A stretch of DNA of 64,000 bases from Calycina herbarum (lineage: Eukaryota > Ascomycota > Leotiomycetes > Helotiales > Pezizellaceae): assembly GCA_001414485.1 (NCBI GenBank), contig LLEY01000006.1:62001-126000 (forward strand), in the 5' to 3' direction. The notes under the pieces were generated by a model. It was given only the letters and a program-made list of their open reading frames with translations. It had not been told where the DNA came from and did not search any database. Of the stretch, positions 46,401-58,089 are shown piece after piece. Made by a program: the position numbers and the translations under genes. Positions within the stretch are counted from its first letter, which is position 1. Each line of letters begins with the position of its first letter.

Positions 46401-48151
46401 CACAAAGCGACCATGCAGTAGATGTGACAATTTTGTGATGGAGATTTGGACGGCTGAGAAAGTGCCAGAGGTTGTGAAAGAACGGACCGCAACTTTGCAT
46501 CGCCGATGGTTCCCAGGACTGCTGGATGTGCTGGATTCGTCTAAAAAGTATGGATTTTATCGTAATCCTACAGTGCTGTATGTAGGCAATGATTAGCAGT
46601 TACTGACTGTAACAAGAGTAAATTCCGGCGTGAGCCATCAAAATCCGGTCGCCAGTAAGAAGAGTAGGACGAAGATGTCGAGGGGAGTAAACTTGGTACG
46701 TGTTAGCCCCCGAATATTTACTTGGAAGTTCCCGTAACAAATATTGCTTCAAACACTTACTATAAAAAGCATACGTTCTCGCCGAATTGCTATCTTGATG
46801 CCGATCCGCTCTCGAATTCTTATTGTAAGTAGATAATTCGAATTCCACGAAAATATAAGGAGTGAACCTGACCGTTTGTCGTAACCAGGGTAAAATCTAC
46901 GGGGCATGTCTGATGCATATGCGTGTGAATTTAGAGCAGTATGGTACTCCACAAGTATCTCAAAAACAGCCACTTTTAGTGTACGTTTTTTCTTGATCGG
47001 CCCGCCCCCCTAAACAAGACTTGGGACAACGCCACACGCTGACAAGTTTGTAGGGGTCTGGACGCTCCATCTGCCCACGAGCATTGAAAGATGAGCCGAA
47101 GACATCTCTCTGCATCCATCCATAAGGCTCCAACAGACCTTCCAGTCTCCCCGCACAGATGGTAGAGGCGTGCAGATTGATATTCCAGGGTCACGATCCC
47201 AGCGATATGCAGTGTGGGAATTCTGCTGCGGTACCCCTAACAGAACCATGGGGAAATCGCTGAATATTCTTCGAGTACCGGTATTGGTTTCCATGTTAGT
47301 AGTCTATGAAATTTAGAATACACCGCTCGCGGCTTTTTCTGGTAAAAGCAGAAGCTGGGGGCCTTGCCTTTAGCTTCACCAATAAACAAGAATTAAATTT
47401 CAGTTTACTTGACTTTCGCCTTTTTTCTGTCTACCGGTGTTTTTGCAAACTATAGGTACTCTTTCTATGGGGGGTATTGTCTGAGCAGTTCTATTTGATA
47501 TTAAGAGAGTGGTATATATAGCGTAAGAGGCCAGGTAGCATTCTGAGCCTCTCCTCTTACGAGTTAGCGATAGGTGGAACCTTGCCGCACATCTATCACG
47601 CCCGGCTTCAAACGGGGGAGTGATGGGAATGCTTCAACATCTTTAGGGCAGCCAACCTCTCGCCGACTTACACCCCCAGATTGAAATCGAGGATGACGAT
47701 CATCAAAGATTCAGCAATTTGTTGCCGAATTTGTTGCAACCATTCCGGACTTAAGCAAGTAAGCTCAATCGAAAGTGAACCCCTGAGCCCAATAGAGTCT
47801 CCACTTTTCGTCTGGCAACCGGCGGCCAGGCTGTGTTGTGCCTGTGGTGTGTGTGTGAGAAAACTAGGACGACTTCTCCACCGCCGATTTAAAATCCAAT
47901 CGTCGGGAGATGGAATGGCTTGTCGATACCCATGTCCCTCACTTCGGGTTGAATAATCCACCTCGACCTGCGCAAGATCTTTAAAAGAAACTCCAGACCA
48001 AAAATTTAGAAAAGTTTTGGACTAGAAAGCTACACTACACTACACTACACTACACGAGACGGATATCGCTACTGGGGTCAGATTCCAAAGTACATCACGC
48101 CTCTTCGAAGTTTTTGAGTAGAGTTTGGGTCAGTGGTTATACCTTGTAATA
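46401..48151. other. long stretch without a supported gene
   Basis: About 1.75 kb. Several overlapping short frames exist on both strands (47010-47294 and 47668-47961 minus), but none shows a family pattern or consistent codon use, so I do not call them. A (TACAC)5 microsatellite lies at 48031-48055. It should include the promoter of the DUF2235 gene. Confidence 0.45.
48031..48055. repeat. microsatellite (TACAC)5
   Basis: Five exact copies of TACAC about 100 bp upstream of the DUF2235 start codon. Confidence 0.9.
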
Positions 48152-49695
48152 ATGGCTGCACTTTACAAGCCTGCCTCGGGTGGTAGCACTAGCGGCCGCC
48201 GGTCAAGCTGGGGAAGCTCAAAAGACCTGATCTTGTTTGCGGTAGTCCGAGGTTCCTCAACACCACAACACCCCATAGTGCGTTCACAATCTAATGTCAA
48301 CCATTTAGGGTCTGGCACTGGCGGGGTGTCTGGTGTCAAGAATACCAATTTAACACAATTTCCACGCTTCATTTCACACCCAGATGGTCCCCAAGTTGTC
48401 CACCTGCCAATTGAGGGAGTTGGGTCAAATGGCATTCCTGGGGCGGATGGTTTTGCAGCAGCTTTTGGGATAGGTTTCTTCAGAAGGGCTGTGGCAACCT
48501 ATAGTGAGTACACCCAAACCCCTCAATTTTTTATCTTCCATCACTAACCCTCCATACTCAGAACTCCTAGTCGTAAATTACAAAGAAAGCAATGATGGGC
48601 AACAGCTCTGCACAATCATCCTCGCTGGTTACTCACGTGGTAGGTCGGGGAAGTGCTCCAAATCTCTCCGGCGTTGGCTGACAACACGACAGGTGCCGCC
48701 ATTGCCATCATGGTTGCTCGTCTGATTGACGAAGTCGGTCTTCTCATTGACGATGCCGACGATGAAGTCTATGCTAAATTGTACAAGTTGAGTCGGAAGC
48801 AAGAATGGAGCGAAGCTGACATCAATGATGTTAAAAATGGACATACTTGTGAGTCTCAAGTTTTATTTTCCACGAAGCGTACACCATTTTAATCGATTGA
48901 GCACTCAGGGCGAAGCAATGTACGAATTGACGAGCTTCTAGCATTCGATTGTGTTGATAGTCTCGGCGTACCAGTGACTGGCCTGGGGCGTGCTCTTAAA
49001 GTTCTTCCGGCATGGTCAACAGTGAAAGACAGCATGATGGTTCTTCCCTCGTGTAAGTTGTAACATCTGCCCCTGTGGATATTGACTCAACCATTCTAGG
49101 TGTGCGGCACACCACTCATGTGGTCATGCTACAGGAACCACGAGGGCCGTATGCCAACGCTACTTTATGTGTCAAAGAGGGTCGCGACCAAAAGCTTCGT
49201 CAGGTCTATTTCAATGGACGTCACAGTGACTCTATGGGTCTCGGATCAATCGCATTCGTGCTGGAAATATTCAAGACCGAACTTGGAATCGAGCCTAATG
49301 ATTTCAAAGTTCAGAAGTGGTTCCAAGATCGCCTGACTGCAACTGAAGGGAAGGTCCTTCCAGACTGGATTAACAACCCCATCAAACGTGTCCATCCTTT
49401 TTGTCTAAGGTTGCTTGGTAGGAAAAGAAGGATCCCAGGTCGCTACTCCAGCCCTGACTTTGTCACCAGCGAAGAAATACACTCAAGCGTTCGTCACCGT
49501 GGCTACGGATTTGATCGAGAGGACCCAGCAGTGCCAGGTTTCCATCCCTCGACGGATCCCTTTACTGGCCTCAACTCCTGGTCCAGCACCGGTACCAACT
49601 CCAGTTCGAATTCGGGGTCATCTGGACTCTTGCGCGTTCCCGAGGCCCGGATCGGGGACTATGAGAGGTCATTGTCAAAATTGCCTGCAAACTAA
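48152..49695 (+). CDS. DUF2235 / Tle1-like alpha/beta hydrolase
   Basis: Five exons: 48152-48503, 48562-48639, 48693-48848, 48909-49052 and 49100-49695. They give 441 residues with all phases consistent. The nucleophile elbow is GYSRG (Ser142), split by an intron, followed by AAIAIMVARLIDEVGLL. The FDCVDSLGVPVTGLG block (residues 208-222) and QVYFNGRHSD (His285) match the Asp and His regions of this family. HVVMLQEPRGPYANATL replaces the usual 'HALALDERRxPFxPT'. The N-terminal 'DGTxN' block normal for the family is not recognisable (DLILFAVVRGSS), so activity is uncertain. The C-terminal 60 residues are Ser/Gly/Pro-rich. The family contains bacterial phospholipase effectors and many fungal proteins of unknown role. 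Confidence 0.82.
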
Positions 49696-50466
49696 TTTGT
49701 CTTTCTCTTTCTCTTTGGCTGGAGTTGGGCCTGCATTATACCCACATGGACTATTTTTTCTTTATAGGTGATGACAGAGATGGAGGGCCAAGGGGAGTTG
49801 GCGACTTTGCAGCTTTTTTGCAGTAATTTCCTGGGATTTGATCCACAACATATTATTTCCTCACCATTTGACAAGACTTTTCTTTTCTACGTGAACCCTT
49901 TCGACTGCGTATGTTCCTCGAATGTTTCTTGTAGTGCTTTAATTCGACACTTTCGTCTTTCAGTCTCTCCCCAACTCTCTCAACTTTTTCTAAGCCAGCA
50001 TTGATATAATTGTCGTTGAACAAGACCCACTCAATATTTCATTACTCGTAGTCAGAATTCTGAGTTTTACTCCAGAAGTACCATGAAAAGCAAAAACGAT
50101 AAGAATACTAGGGGAACTGAGATAAATAATTCACAGCTCGCCACGAGTTCCTCATCAAATAGAATATTTCTATAGACTGTCTCCCATAATACGTATTACT
50201 CTGATGAAAATCGAGATACCTGACCGTAAATCAATCCACAATCAGAAGAGTTCGTCAGAGGTTTTATTGCACACCGTAAATCTCAAAAGAGTGCATTTCT
50301 TATTTTCATACATTCTTCTTAAGCGAGTGTACGAGAACAATATTTGTACACCGAGAGTCCCCCTCTTGTCGGCCCAAGAAAAGTCCTCAGCAGTAACCAA
50401 CAAAAGACGAAAGGAGGGTCTCCAACTTCCAAGAAGCAATCAAAATCTCGAGCCTAAATATAATTC
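49696..50466. other. intergenic (convergent 3' ends)
   Basis: About 770 bases. It contains the 3' untranslated region of the DUF2235 gene with a pyrimidine-rich stretch (49697-49720). Nothing else is recognised. Confidence 0.45.
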
Positions 50467-53400
50467 TTAAGCAGATACCTCCGACCTTTCTCCAACACTA
50501 ATGTCGTCCTCATCACTTGAATCAAACTCCTCGACACCACTTTCACTTTCACTACCGCCAACATCCACCTCATCAATAGTGACAGTAAACTTCTGACACA
50601 CTTCATCTTTCCTCTTCATTTCCCCAACCAATTGAGTAAGCTCCGTCATGTCGGACATAACATCCTGGTTTTTATTCGCAATAAGGCTCTGAAAAGAAGT
50701 GAAACACTTTTCAAAATATCGAAGGATGATAACACACATAGCCACCATTTCATCCTCGTAATCTTGTCGAACTGTCATGTTTGGGCTTTGGATGTACAGG
50801 TTTTCCATTACTGCGTAGCGAGCTACTACTCCAACGACTTCTTGCAATTGGCTCAAGATTTGCTGTAAATGGGAACCAAAATTGATTGATAAGTCAGGGA
50901 GAAGGAGGCTTTCATGGTAGTCCTTTTTCTGTTAGCAATTATGAAATAGTGGTGGCGAAGATTTCGGCTTACCAGCAATAACAACCAGATACAATTCCAA
51001 GCGAAAGATGACATCTCCAACCCAATTTGTCTATCAACAGCAAAGACTGTCGTTATAATTTTCTTTTGGAAGTCTAGAACATCTTTCGCGATCTTAAAGG
51101 GCTGTTTAAACTTGAAAGAAGCTTCCCAGCTCAAAGTTAGCAAGCTTGTACCTGTGTCATCAAACACCTTTGAGGGAAAGATAATTGCTGTTCGTTTCGC
51201 AAGCTCGGAATTCAGAGAATCAAAGATTTGTGGGTGTTTTTCTTGCAGGCACGATTGAGTCTTACTCCATAAACTCGGTTTTCGGGGGAGGCTTGGTGTG
51301 GTTTGCAACCTTGTTTGTTCTTGTTTGGAAAGCTGCTCGATTTTTTCTTGGAGAAGTTTGCGGAAATCTTTTCCTGATGGTGGAAATTCAACATCGAGTC
51401 TGATTTGGCTGCTCGGCTGTTGTGAGGGTGTGATATCCGTTGATGGAAGAAATCCCTTTTGGGGTCCCTGTGTTGTTGATCTGTGACTTTCTAGAGCTAG
51501 ATCCTTCCCTTTGGTGCCCTCCTTCTTTCTTTGGGTTCGATCCGAGCGGCCGGGCTTTGGTATAAAGCTCGGTGCTGCGGGATTGAGTTGATATGCTTCC
51601 TTCTGTTCGTATGTTGAACCACCTCGAGTTCCCCCTATTTGTTGAAATTGAGAGGTTTTATTATCAAGCGGAGGTGGAGGTTGCGAGTGACCATATTCTT
51701 GATCCAGAAATATCTGTGCTCTGTATTCAATAGGTTCGCCTTCCGTCAGAGTGCTCAAGAGACTGAATGGAGCAGTGGTAGTTGGGACTGGTGACTCTGG
51801 ATCGGGCTGGCCCACTGAATAAGACTGAGATCGATATGTCTTTGGCGTCGGGCGTAATGGGGTGGTAAAGGGGATGGTTTGGTTAGGTTGAGGATTTTGT
51901 ACTGGATTTTCGCCAGAGTCTCCATTACCTGCCGATCCTGAGTATGCTCCACTTGATGTAAAAGGTGAGGGATCCGGATAGTACCAGGGGCCAGATACGC
52001 CATAATGAGTGGCAGAGCCAATTTCGTAAGCTGGTTCATCGATTCCGCCCAATTGATTTGAATCTGAATCAGGCGTATGGTCTGAATCAGGCGTATGGTA
52101 TGAATAACCTGCAAGCTCTGGATTCTCGGCTTCTCTTTCTGCACGCTCCTTGTCATCTTTCGCTTCCTCCCCTACAGCAAAACGTTAGTTTTTTCTTCGA
52201 GCTTGTTAACGGAAAGACTTGGAGCTTGAAGCTAAAATGTTCTAAAGTTCTTTCTTCGCACCCAGGGGGACTGTAAGATAATTTTACTAGCAGTATATAT
52301 ACTTTTCTCGACTAGCGAAATTAAACTTGACCTACTATATTTTCTCCGTGCAATTTGATTTTCAATGCTTCTTCTTTCTCTAGAGTCCTCAATCTCGGGC
52401 CAACCAGAAGCAGAAGAGAAGCTCGATATTCCGGTTATTCCTTTTTCGGACACAAGCCTGAATTGTGATTCACCCGCGAACAAGTATAATTCTCTAGGAA
52501 GAGGAGGAACAGGGCTTGCATCCCGTTTATCTAAATCAGTCGGACAGTAAGATTCTTCCGAGTCCCCTTGATTTTGTCTTCTTTCCTCCTTCCTGGGCTC
52601 ATTCTTTGTCGCCTCAAGATCTTGTGGTTTTCTCGCGGGTTCCTTGCCTTTGGTATTGGATTCGTCTTCATCTTTGGTCAACTGAACATAATCATACTCA
52701 CATGAACCAATTTCAGCATCATCGATACCTAAAACCTCAGGTTTCTCCTCGCCCCCCCATGGATACAATGGTGTGTCGAATGAGTCTAGCGGGCCGAGAC
52801 CCATAAATTGCCCAAAGACCTTTTCTCCAACCGACGTTGAGATGGGAGATTCTTGTGTCTCAGCTTTGCTATCCTGGGTTGCACTTTCAGCAACTTGACT
52901 ATACGTCAGTGGAAGAGGACGTGAAACATCCGAATGTTTTAATTCCGGTTTTCTAGGTGTTTGAGGAATATACTTAGGACGATTACGGCGATTCGACAAG
53001 CCACCGCTTACTGTCTTTATGGAGGATGATGAATCTGCGAATACATGTTCGGCTTTCGACCCAGGATTGGGTATGGCTCTATTAGGTATGTTTTCCAGTC
53101 CATATAGATCAGCGGATGTAGCACCAGCAGAAGCTTTATGGTCAACAAAACTCATGGGAACTGGGCAGGGCACAGGAGAGGTGATAGGGTTTGCCTCCCT
53201 ATGTTTTGGTTTTTTGACCGAGATCAAATTAATGAGCTCCCCCTGTGGTTTTTGTGGTTCCACACTGGCGCTGCTGGAGGCATCGGGGCTGGTTTTCACA
53301 TGGTTTGGATATTTCCCATAGTCAGACTTTTTGGAAGTTCTACCCCTGAGCCCGGTTCGATTCTTAATGGACAATTCCTCTCCTGTATCTGGTTGCAGAA

Positions 53401-55536
53401 TTTCGGATGAAGTGTGAGAGCCAGCCACGGCTATTTCGTTCTTTGGTTGCTTGGTGGTGGAACATAAATTTCCCTCCTCTGGCAAGCCGTGTGGAAATAA
53501 CTCGGTCAATGTAGGAAGCATGCCCAACTCTTTTTGTTCTTTGGGCGGAATAGAAATTGAACTATGTTCAGCCCCTATAGGCATAGGCATAGGTGGAAAA
53601 TATTCCCTGACTCTTTTCAAATCCAGATCGGGAAATAGAGATGTTCTTTGGATCTTTTCCAATTGAAAAGAAGCTTTGACTCGACAATCCTCCGAGACCG
53701 AATATAGTCGTTTAAACAGCACCTCTCGAAAGGAATCAGGTTTTGTGGAATGCATATGAAGCTCTACCACAATACCGGTCATCAACATAGGAGGAATCCT
53801 TTCAAGCTCATTGATATCCACAGCTTTGAAGTCGAAAACGTATCGACTTTCGTCGGCTTTCAGATACCATGCATATTTGCTATTGATGGTTGCCTTGCCA
53901 TCCTGTAAACGTGATTTCAGCAAATTTGTCGCAGTCTCGAACTGCCAGGATCGCGGTGCTTTTTCGTCGACGGTATTTTTGAAGACATCTATTGCTGTCT
54001 GAAAAGCATGCAGAATCTCTTCTACTACTTCTTCTAACTTGTTTTTGAGCTCAGAGTCTTCATTTTGTACCGATACAGCACTTTTGAAACTGTCAACCGA
54101 TGGTAGAGACTTCAGACCAGGTGATGATTTCTTGAAAGCAAAGCTCGCGGGCTCGATCGTAGATTGCGGAAGTGCCATCAACGCAATCCTTGGATTTAGC
54201 GGTGGGGGTGGAATCCCCATGGCTGCCGAAAGAGATGCGAGCTTTCTAGACCGGTCCATCATTGTTTCACCCGCCATAAATTTGGTCATCTCAAAAAACG
54301 AATTGTCGACAGCCGGAATCTCGGGCGAAGAGGGGTCTCCAAGTGAACTTTTATATTGTTGGGTCTCGTATTGTTGTATTGTTGCTTCTTCGACAGCTGG
54401 AACTCCTCTCGTCCCGGGTAATGATCGAGAAGACTCGCCAATAACTGAGTTAGCAGCCGGGCAAAATTGGTTATCAACACCAGTGAGCTCATTCGGCTGG
54501 TAGTGCCCAGTCGGGTTTTTGAAGGCTGCCTGGAATCCCGAGATTTCTTTTTGCGGGGGAAGTGGATTGGGTATAATGGACTTTTGAGTCGACGATATTT
54601 TATGGATAGGACTTGTGTGCTCTCCCGGTTTACTCCGCGTCGCCATCAGTCCTCTTGCTGTAGGTGGCAATCTAGTGGGACCTGTCAAATTCGCCCTGTC
54701 GTGTGTAGTTGTTTTCGTTGGAAAAAGTTCTTTAGTAGCTGACATTGACTTCTCGGCAGTCGAAGCGTCCTGGTTAGAACCAAGTTTCAAAGTTGAAAAT
54801 TCCCCAATCATCTCTTCTTGACTTCCATAGCTCCGCGATCTAGAATCTGATGACAGGACAATAGGTTGCTCCAGACATTTGTCTCCAAATTCGGGAGCCA
54901 AGGAATTTCGAACCAAAATATTGTTGGCGTTCACGACTCGACTCGCTTCCTCAAGGCGTTTAATCGTCTCGGGTCGTAAAACTCTCCCCTCACCTCTTTG
55001 GAGCTTACTCCCACTCGAGATTCCTCTACCAAAATCATCAGTGTTATTCCAAAGCATTTCAAATCAACTCGAGAAAAAAAGGAAAAGAACCAAACTCACA
55101 ACCGAGATAACTCCAAATCCAAATGCAAACTAACAGTAATATGCACCAAACTCCCCTTTATATCCCTCAACCTCCCCATCAACTTCCTCACCTCCCCCTC
55201 CCTAAACCCCCATCGAACCCTCGCCTTCCACCCTCCCTTCCCAAGCTTCCCCACCAACCTTTGAACCTTGACATACAAATTCGACGCATCACGCATAATC
55301 TTCGCGGCACAGAGATATATATCATCAGAATAGAAACTTTCACTATCTTCAAGTAACCGCGAGAAAATATTCAGAGAGCCCGCAAAATCTTCTAGATCCT
55401 CGGCTAGGGATTTGATGTCTTCGGGAGCGGATGAGATTGCTGAGCCGACGATGTAGAGGGACTTGGAGAGTGAGACGGCCGCGGATGCGAGTTGCACGAT
55501 GGAGGCTACGGCCCCAATGGTGGATATGGGGTCCAT
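50467..55536 (-). CDS. large protein with fungal STAND-type N-terminal domain, otherwise unknown
   Basis: Four exons by eye: 55536-55100, 55025-52288, 52171-50973 and 50928-50467, giving 1,611 residues. The phases agree, but the 116-nt intron at 52172-52287 is the least certain. Residues 1-146 (MDPISTIGAVASIVQLASAA, SKSLYIVGSAISSAPEDIKS, LAEDLEDFAGSLNIFSRLLED) are the helical 'fungal N-terminal domain of STAND proteins'. Then come about 1,200 residues of low-complexity Ser/Pro/Lys-rich sequence with a more ordered island (RYVFDFKAVDINELERIPPM, REYFPPMPMPIG). A C-terminal ordered part follows (DVLDFQKKIITTVFAVDRQI, MSSFAWNCIWLLLL, then FEKCFTSFQSLIANKNQDVM) and an acidic tail. I see no P-loop, ankyrin or WD repeats, so it is not a classic NLR-like STAND protein. 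Confidence 0.72.
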
Positions 55537-56560
55537 TTCATATGTGGCTCGTAAGGAGAGAACCCCTTTTATGTTATTTCGGATTGCATCATGACATTGA
55601 TAGCTGTGGAAGTATCCGCTGGTGAGCGTGTGGACATTCGAATGAATTCTGGAACGTCTAAACGAACGAGGCGTTTTTGTAAGGCTCCAGAGGTGCTGAG
55701 CCACGAGAAACCCAGTAGATGCAGATGTCACGCGTGCTGATCGCACGTGACCAGCCCCCTTTCTGTTGTAGGGACGAGACTCGATCACCTTTATACCTGG
55801 TTCCTCTGGTAGTTTAAGAGAACAATTATAGTATCAGTTCAACGATAAATAGAAAGTTCACTGGATGCTATCACTCAACAAGATTGTCTTCCCATCAAAC
55901 ATTCAGCAATAAAAAAAAACCCCCTTCTCTCGCCCTTCAATCCACCTTTCCTAAATTTGTCTTTACTAGCCGAAAGAACTCTTAAAACAAACCCTACGAC
56001 TCCTGTTCTCACCATAGAAATCTAATGGAAGAAAACAAAACACTAAAACTGGTTTCTTGAATCAGTATTGACTTCTCAAATTCCAAAGAGTGCAAATAAA
56101 AACGAGGCCCTCTGACGTCAACACGTATAGAAGACACTATCTTATTGAGACAAGTTGCCAATTAGAGAAATGATCATCTAAGAAAACAACACACCTGGAA
56201 CAAGCCTTTATGTATACATCGGTCTAGCATGCATGGTGTGATAAAAAACCAAAGCAAGAATTCTTTTCTCTTCGACAAAAAGAGGTAAACTTTCAGTCCA
56301 GATTTCTATAAAAAAATCCCTCATATTCCCAAATGAAATCCGTAACAACAAGCTGAACAACACCAGCTGGCTCTCTAGAATCATAAGTATATCCAAACAT
56401 ACCTCAATGACAAGCCCACCAAAAAGGGTATAATAGAAAATGCAATTGCCACACCCCTATCCGGGCGTGAAATATCTAAAAGTACAAAGGTACATAGCAC
56501 ACCCCCTCTTCCCGCAAAAAAATCCCAAAACGCTCCCATTTCCTCTCTCCCAATCTCCTC
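55537..56560. other. intergenic
   Basis: About 1 kb between two minus-strand genes: promoter of the large protein on one side, 3' region of the Yip1-family gene on the other. It has A-rich and CT-rich runs (for example 55911-55930). No supported gene; the frame at 56208-56396 looks accidental. Confidence 0.45.
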
Positions 56561-57600
56561 TCAACTAATAAAACACAAACAACCTAGGCCAAGGTAGAAT
56601 ACTAAGAGCGGGTATACCGCAATCCCCACTCTATTCTTGACCACCCCACTTCCACCCAGAATACTAACACCAGCAGCCAGCGACCAAGCAACAAGAACGA
56701 GGTAGATCGGTATCCGTGCAATAAAGTAGAGTTTAAAAGCCGAAAGGAGCGCCGCGATGACGAGGGGGAAGAGCGTGTATCCGATGATGCAGACGCTTTG
56801 TGCGAAAGAGCTATTCCAAGTTAGTTAACCCGTTCTCTCTTCCCAGGGGAGGTAAATAGGGAGGACAAACATATTCCCGCCCAAAAGCTTAATCTGCAAA
56901 GTAACAACTGCCTCTCCAATCCACACCATAGCAAAAACCCCCGAAAACACCAAACTTTTCTGATCCGCCCCAGCATTAAAGCTCAAAAGCAAACTAAGCA
57001 GCAGACAGAAAACCAAAGGACCCCAAAGATCCCAATCCCTCAATCCCTCACTCATATCCCCCTGACTAAGTAAATGATCCGCATCCATCGCCCTCCCAGC
57101 AATCCCCGCCATCTCCTCCCTCACACCACTAATCCCCGCACCCCGAAGATTCTCATAAGCGCCTCTCAGACCTGAGGAACCCTCAAGCATCGAGCCGCCA
57201 AAGAGATATTTAGGGTAGAGCACTTCGCGCATCTTAGACCAAACGGCTAGCAGGTCGCGACGAAGGGTTTCCCAGACCGACTCATCGATGGTATTTGTAG
57301 GTGCTCGACGGTCTTCGCCCGGGATGCGGGAGGTGAGGTATGATTCATTGAGAGGCTGGGAATCGCGGGCTATGTTTCCTGTGAGAGGTGCGCGTGAGGA
57401 TTGGGATTGGAGAGGTTGGAGGGGATCGTCTAGGTCGTCGAGGTTTGCTGGAAAGGAGTTAGCATTTAATTCTAATGACCCAGGATATGTGTTTCAAGAG
57501 AGAAGTCTAGGAAATACGCACCATCATCGGGATCTATCAAATCGTCGTCCTCGACATGTGGTTGATTGTAATGTTCGTAGGGATTGGATGACGAGGCCAT
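56561..57600 (-). CDS. Yip1-domain family protein (YIP4/YIPF6-like), Golgi/ER membrane traffic
   Basis: Three exons: 57600-57522, 57447-56871 and 56810-56561, giving 301 residues. The cytosolic N-terminus is acidic (HVEDDDLIDPDD). The core shows family blocks: TIDESVWETLRRDLLAVWSK, VLYPKYLF, DLWGPLVFCLLLSLLLSF, VFSGVFAMVWIGEAVVTLQI, KLLGGNISFAQSVCIIGYTL, FPLVIAALLSAF, then further membrane segments (about five in all) to FYLGLGCLCFIS. The intron before ISFAQSV has a slightly unusual GTTTGT donor, but joining restores the family sequence exactly. These proteins bind Rab GTPases and help vesicle formation in the early secretory pathway. Conserved housekeeping gene, intact. Confidence 0.93.
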
Positions 57601-58089
57601 CTTGTTCCAAAGCCTGGTTTCTTGCTACAGCATAAACCCGGAGAGCCGTATCTTTTTAAGTCTTTGTGGGATTGCCAAATTCGGCTTGCGCGAGGGTTGA
57701 TGGTTGACCTCTGGTGGTTGACAATTAATTGAGCTGGTACTCAAGAGTAGCTTGCGAGGCTTGAACTGGCCTCATCCAGCCGTCCACAGCATCCTTGCAA
57801 GAGCTTATCCAGAAATTCAATCACGTGCCAGAGGAACTATCCGATGTTTAGCCACGAAACATATAAAATAGCGTGTTAAAGGAAACCCATCACATTATCA
57901 TATTCAAGAGGTTGTCAAAAGATTTGGTATTGATTATTAGCATGCTATTGCGAAAGCCATAGTATTAGAGTATTTCAATACAATCTTGTTTGGATTCCCT
58001 TGCCCAGAAAGCTCCATCATTTCACCCTGCGCCAAAATCCGCGCCAAATTGCCCAAGATCCTTCGTAGTCTTTCAGAGAGGTACGCTAC
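57601..58089. other. intergenic
   Basis: About 490 bases holding the Yip1-family promoter and the 3' region of the PAS-domain gene, both on the minus strand. Nothing else recognised. Confidence 0.45.

Noticed and set aside
46749..47294. Several minus-strand frames that could be another HET-type N-terminus
   Set aside because: No HET motif (YxxLSYxWG, CINQ, VWLG) can be found in any frame; the HET start is clearly at about 46400.
47510..47570. Possible hairpin around GCGTAAGAGGCC / CCTCTTACG
   Set aside because: The stem is short and imperfect; no terminator, transposon end or RNA gene pattern supports it.
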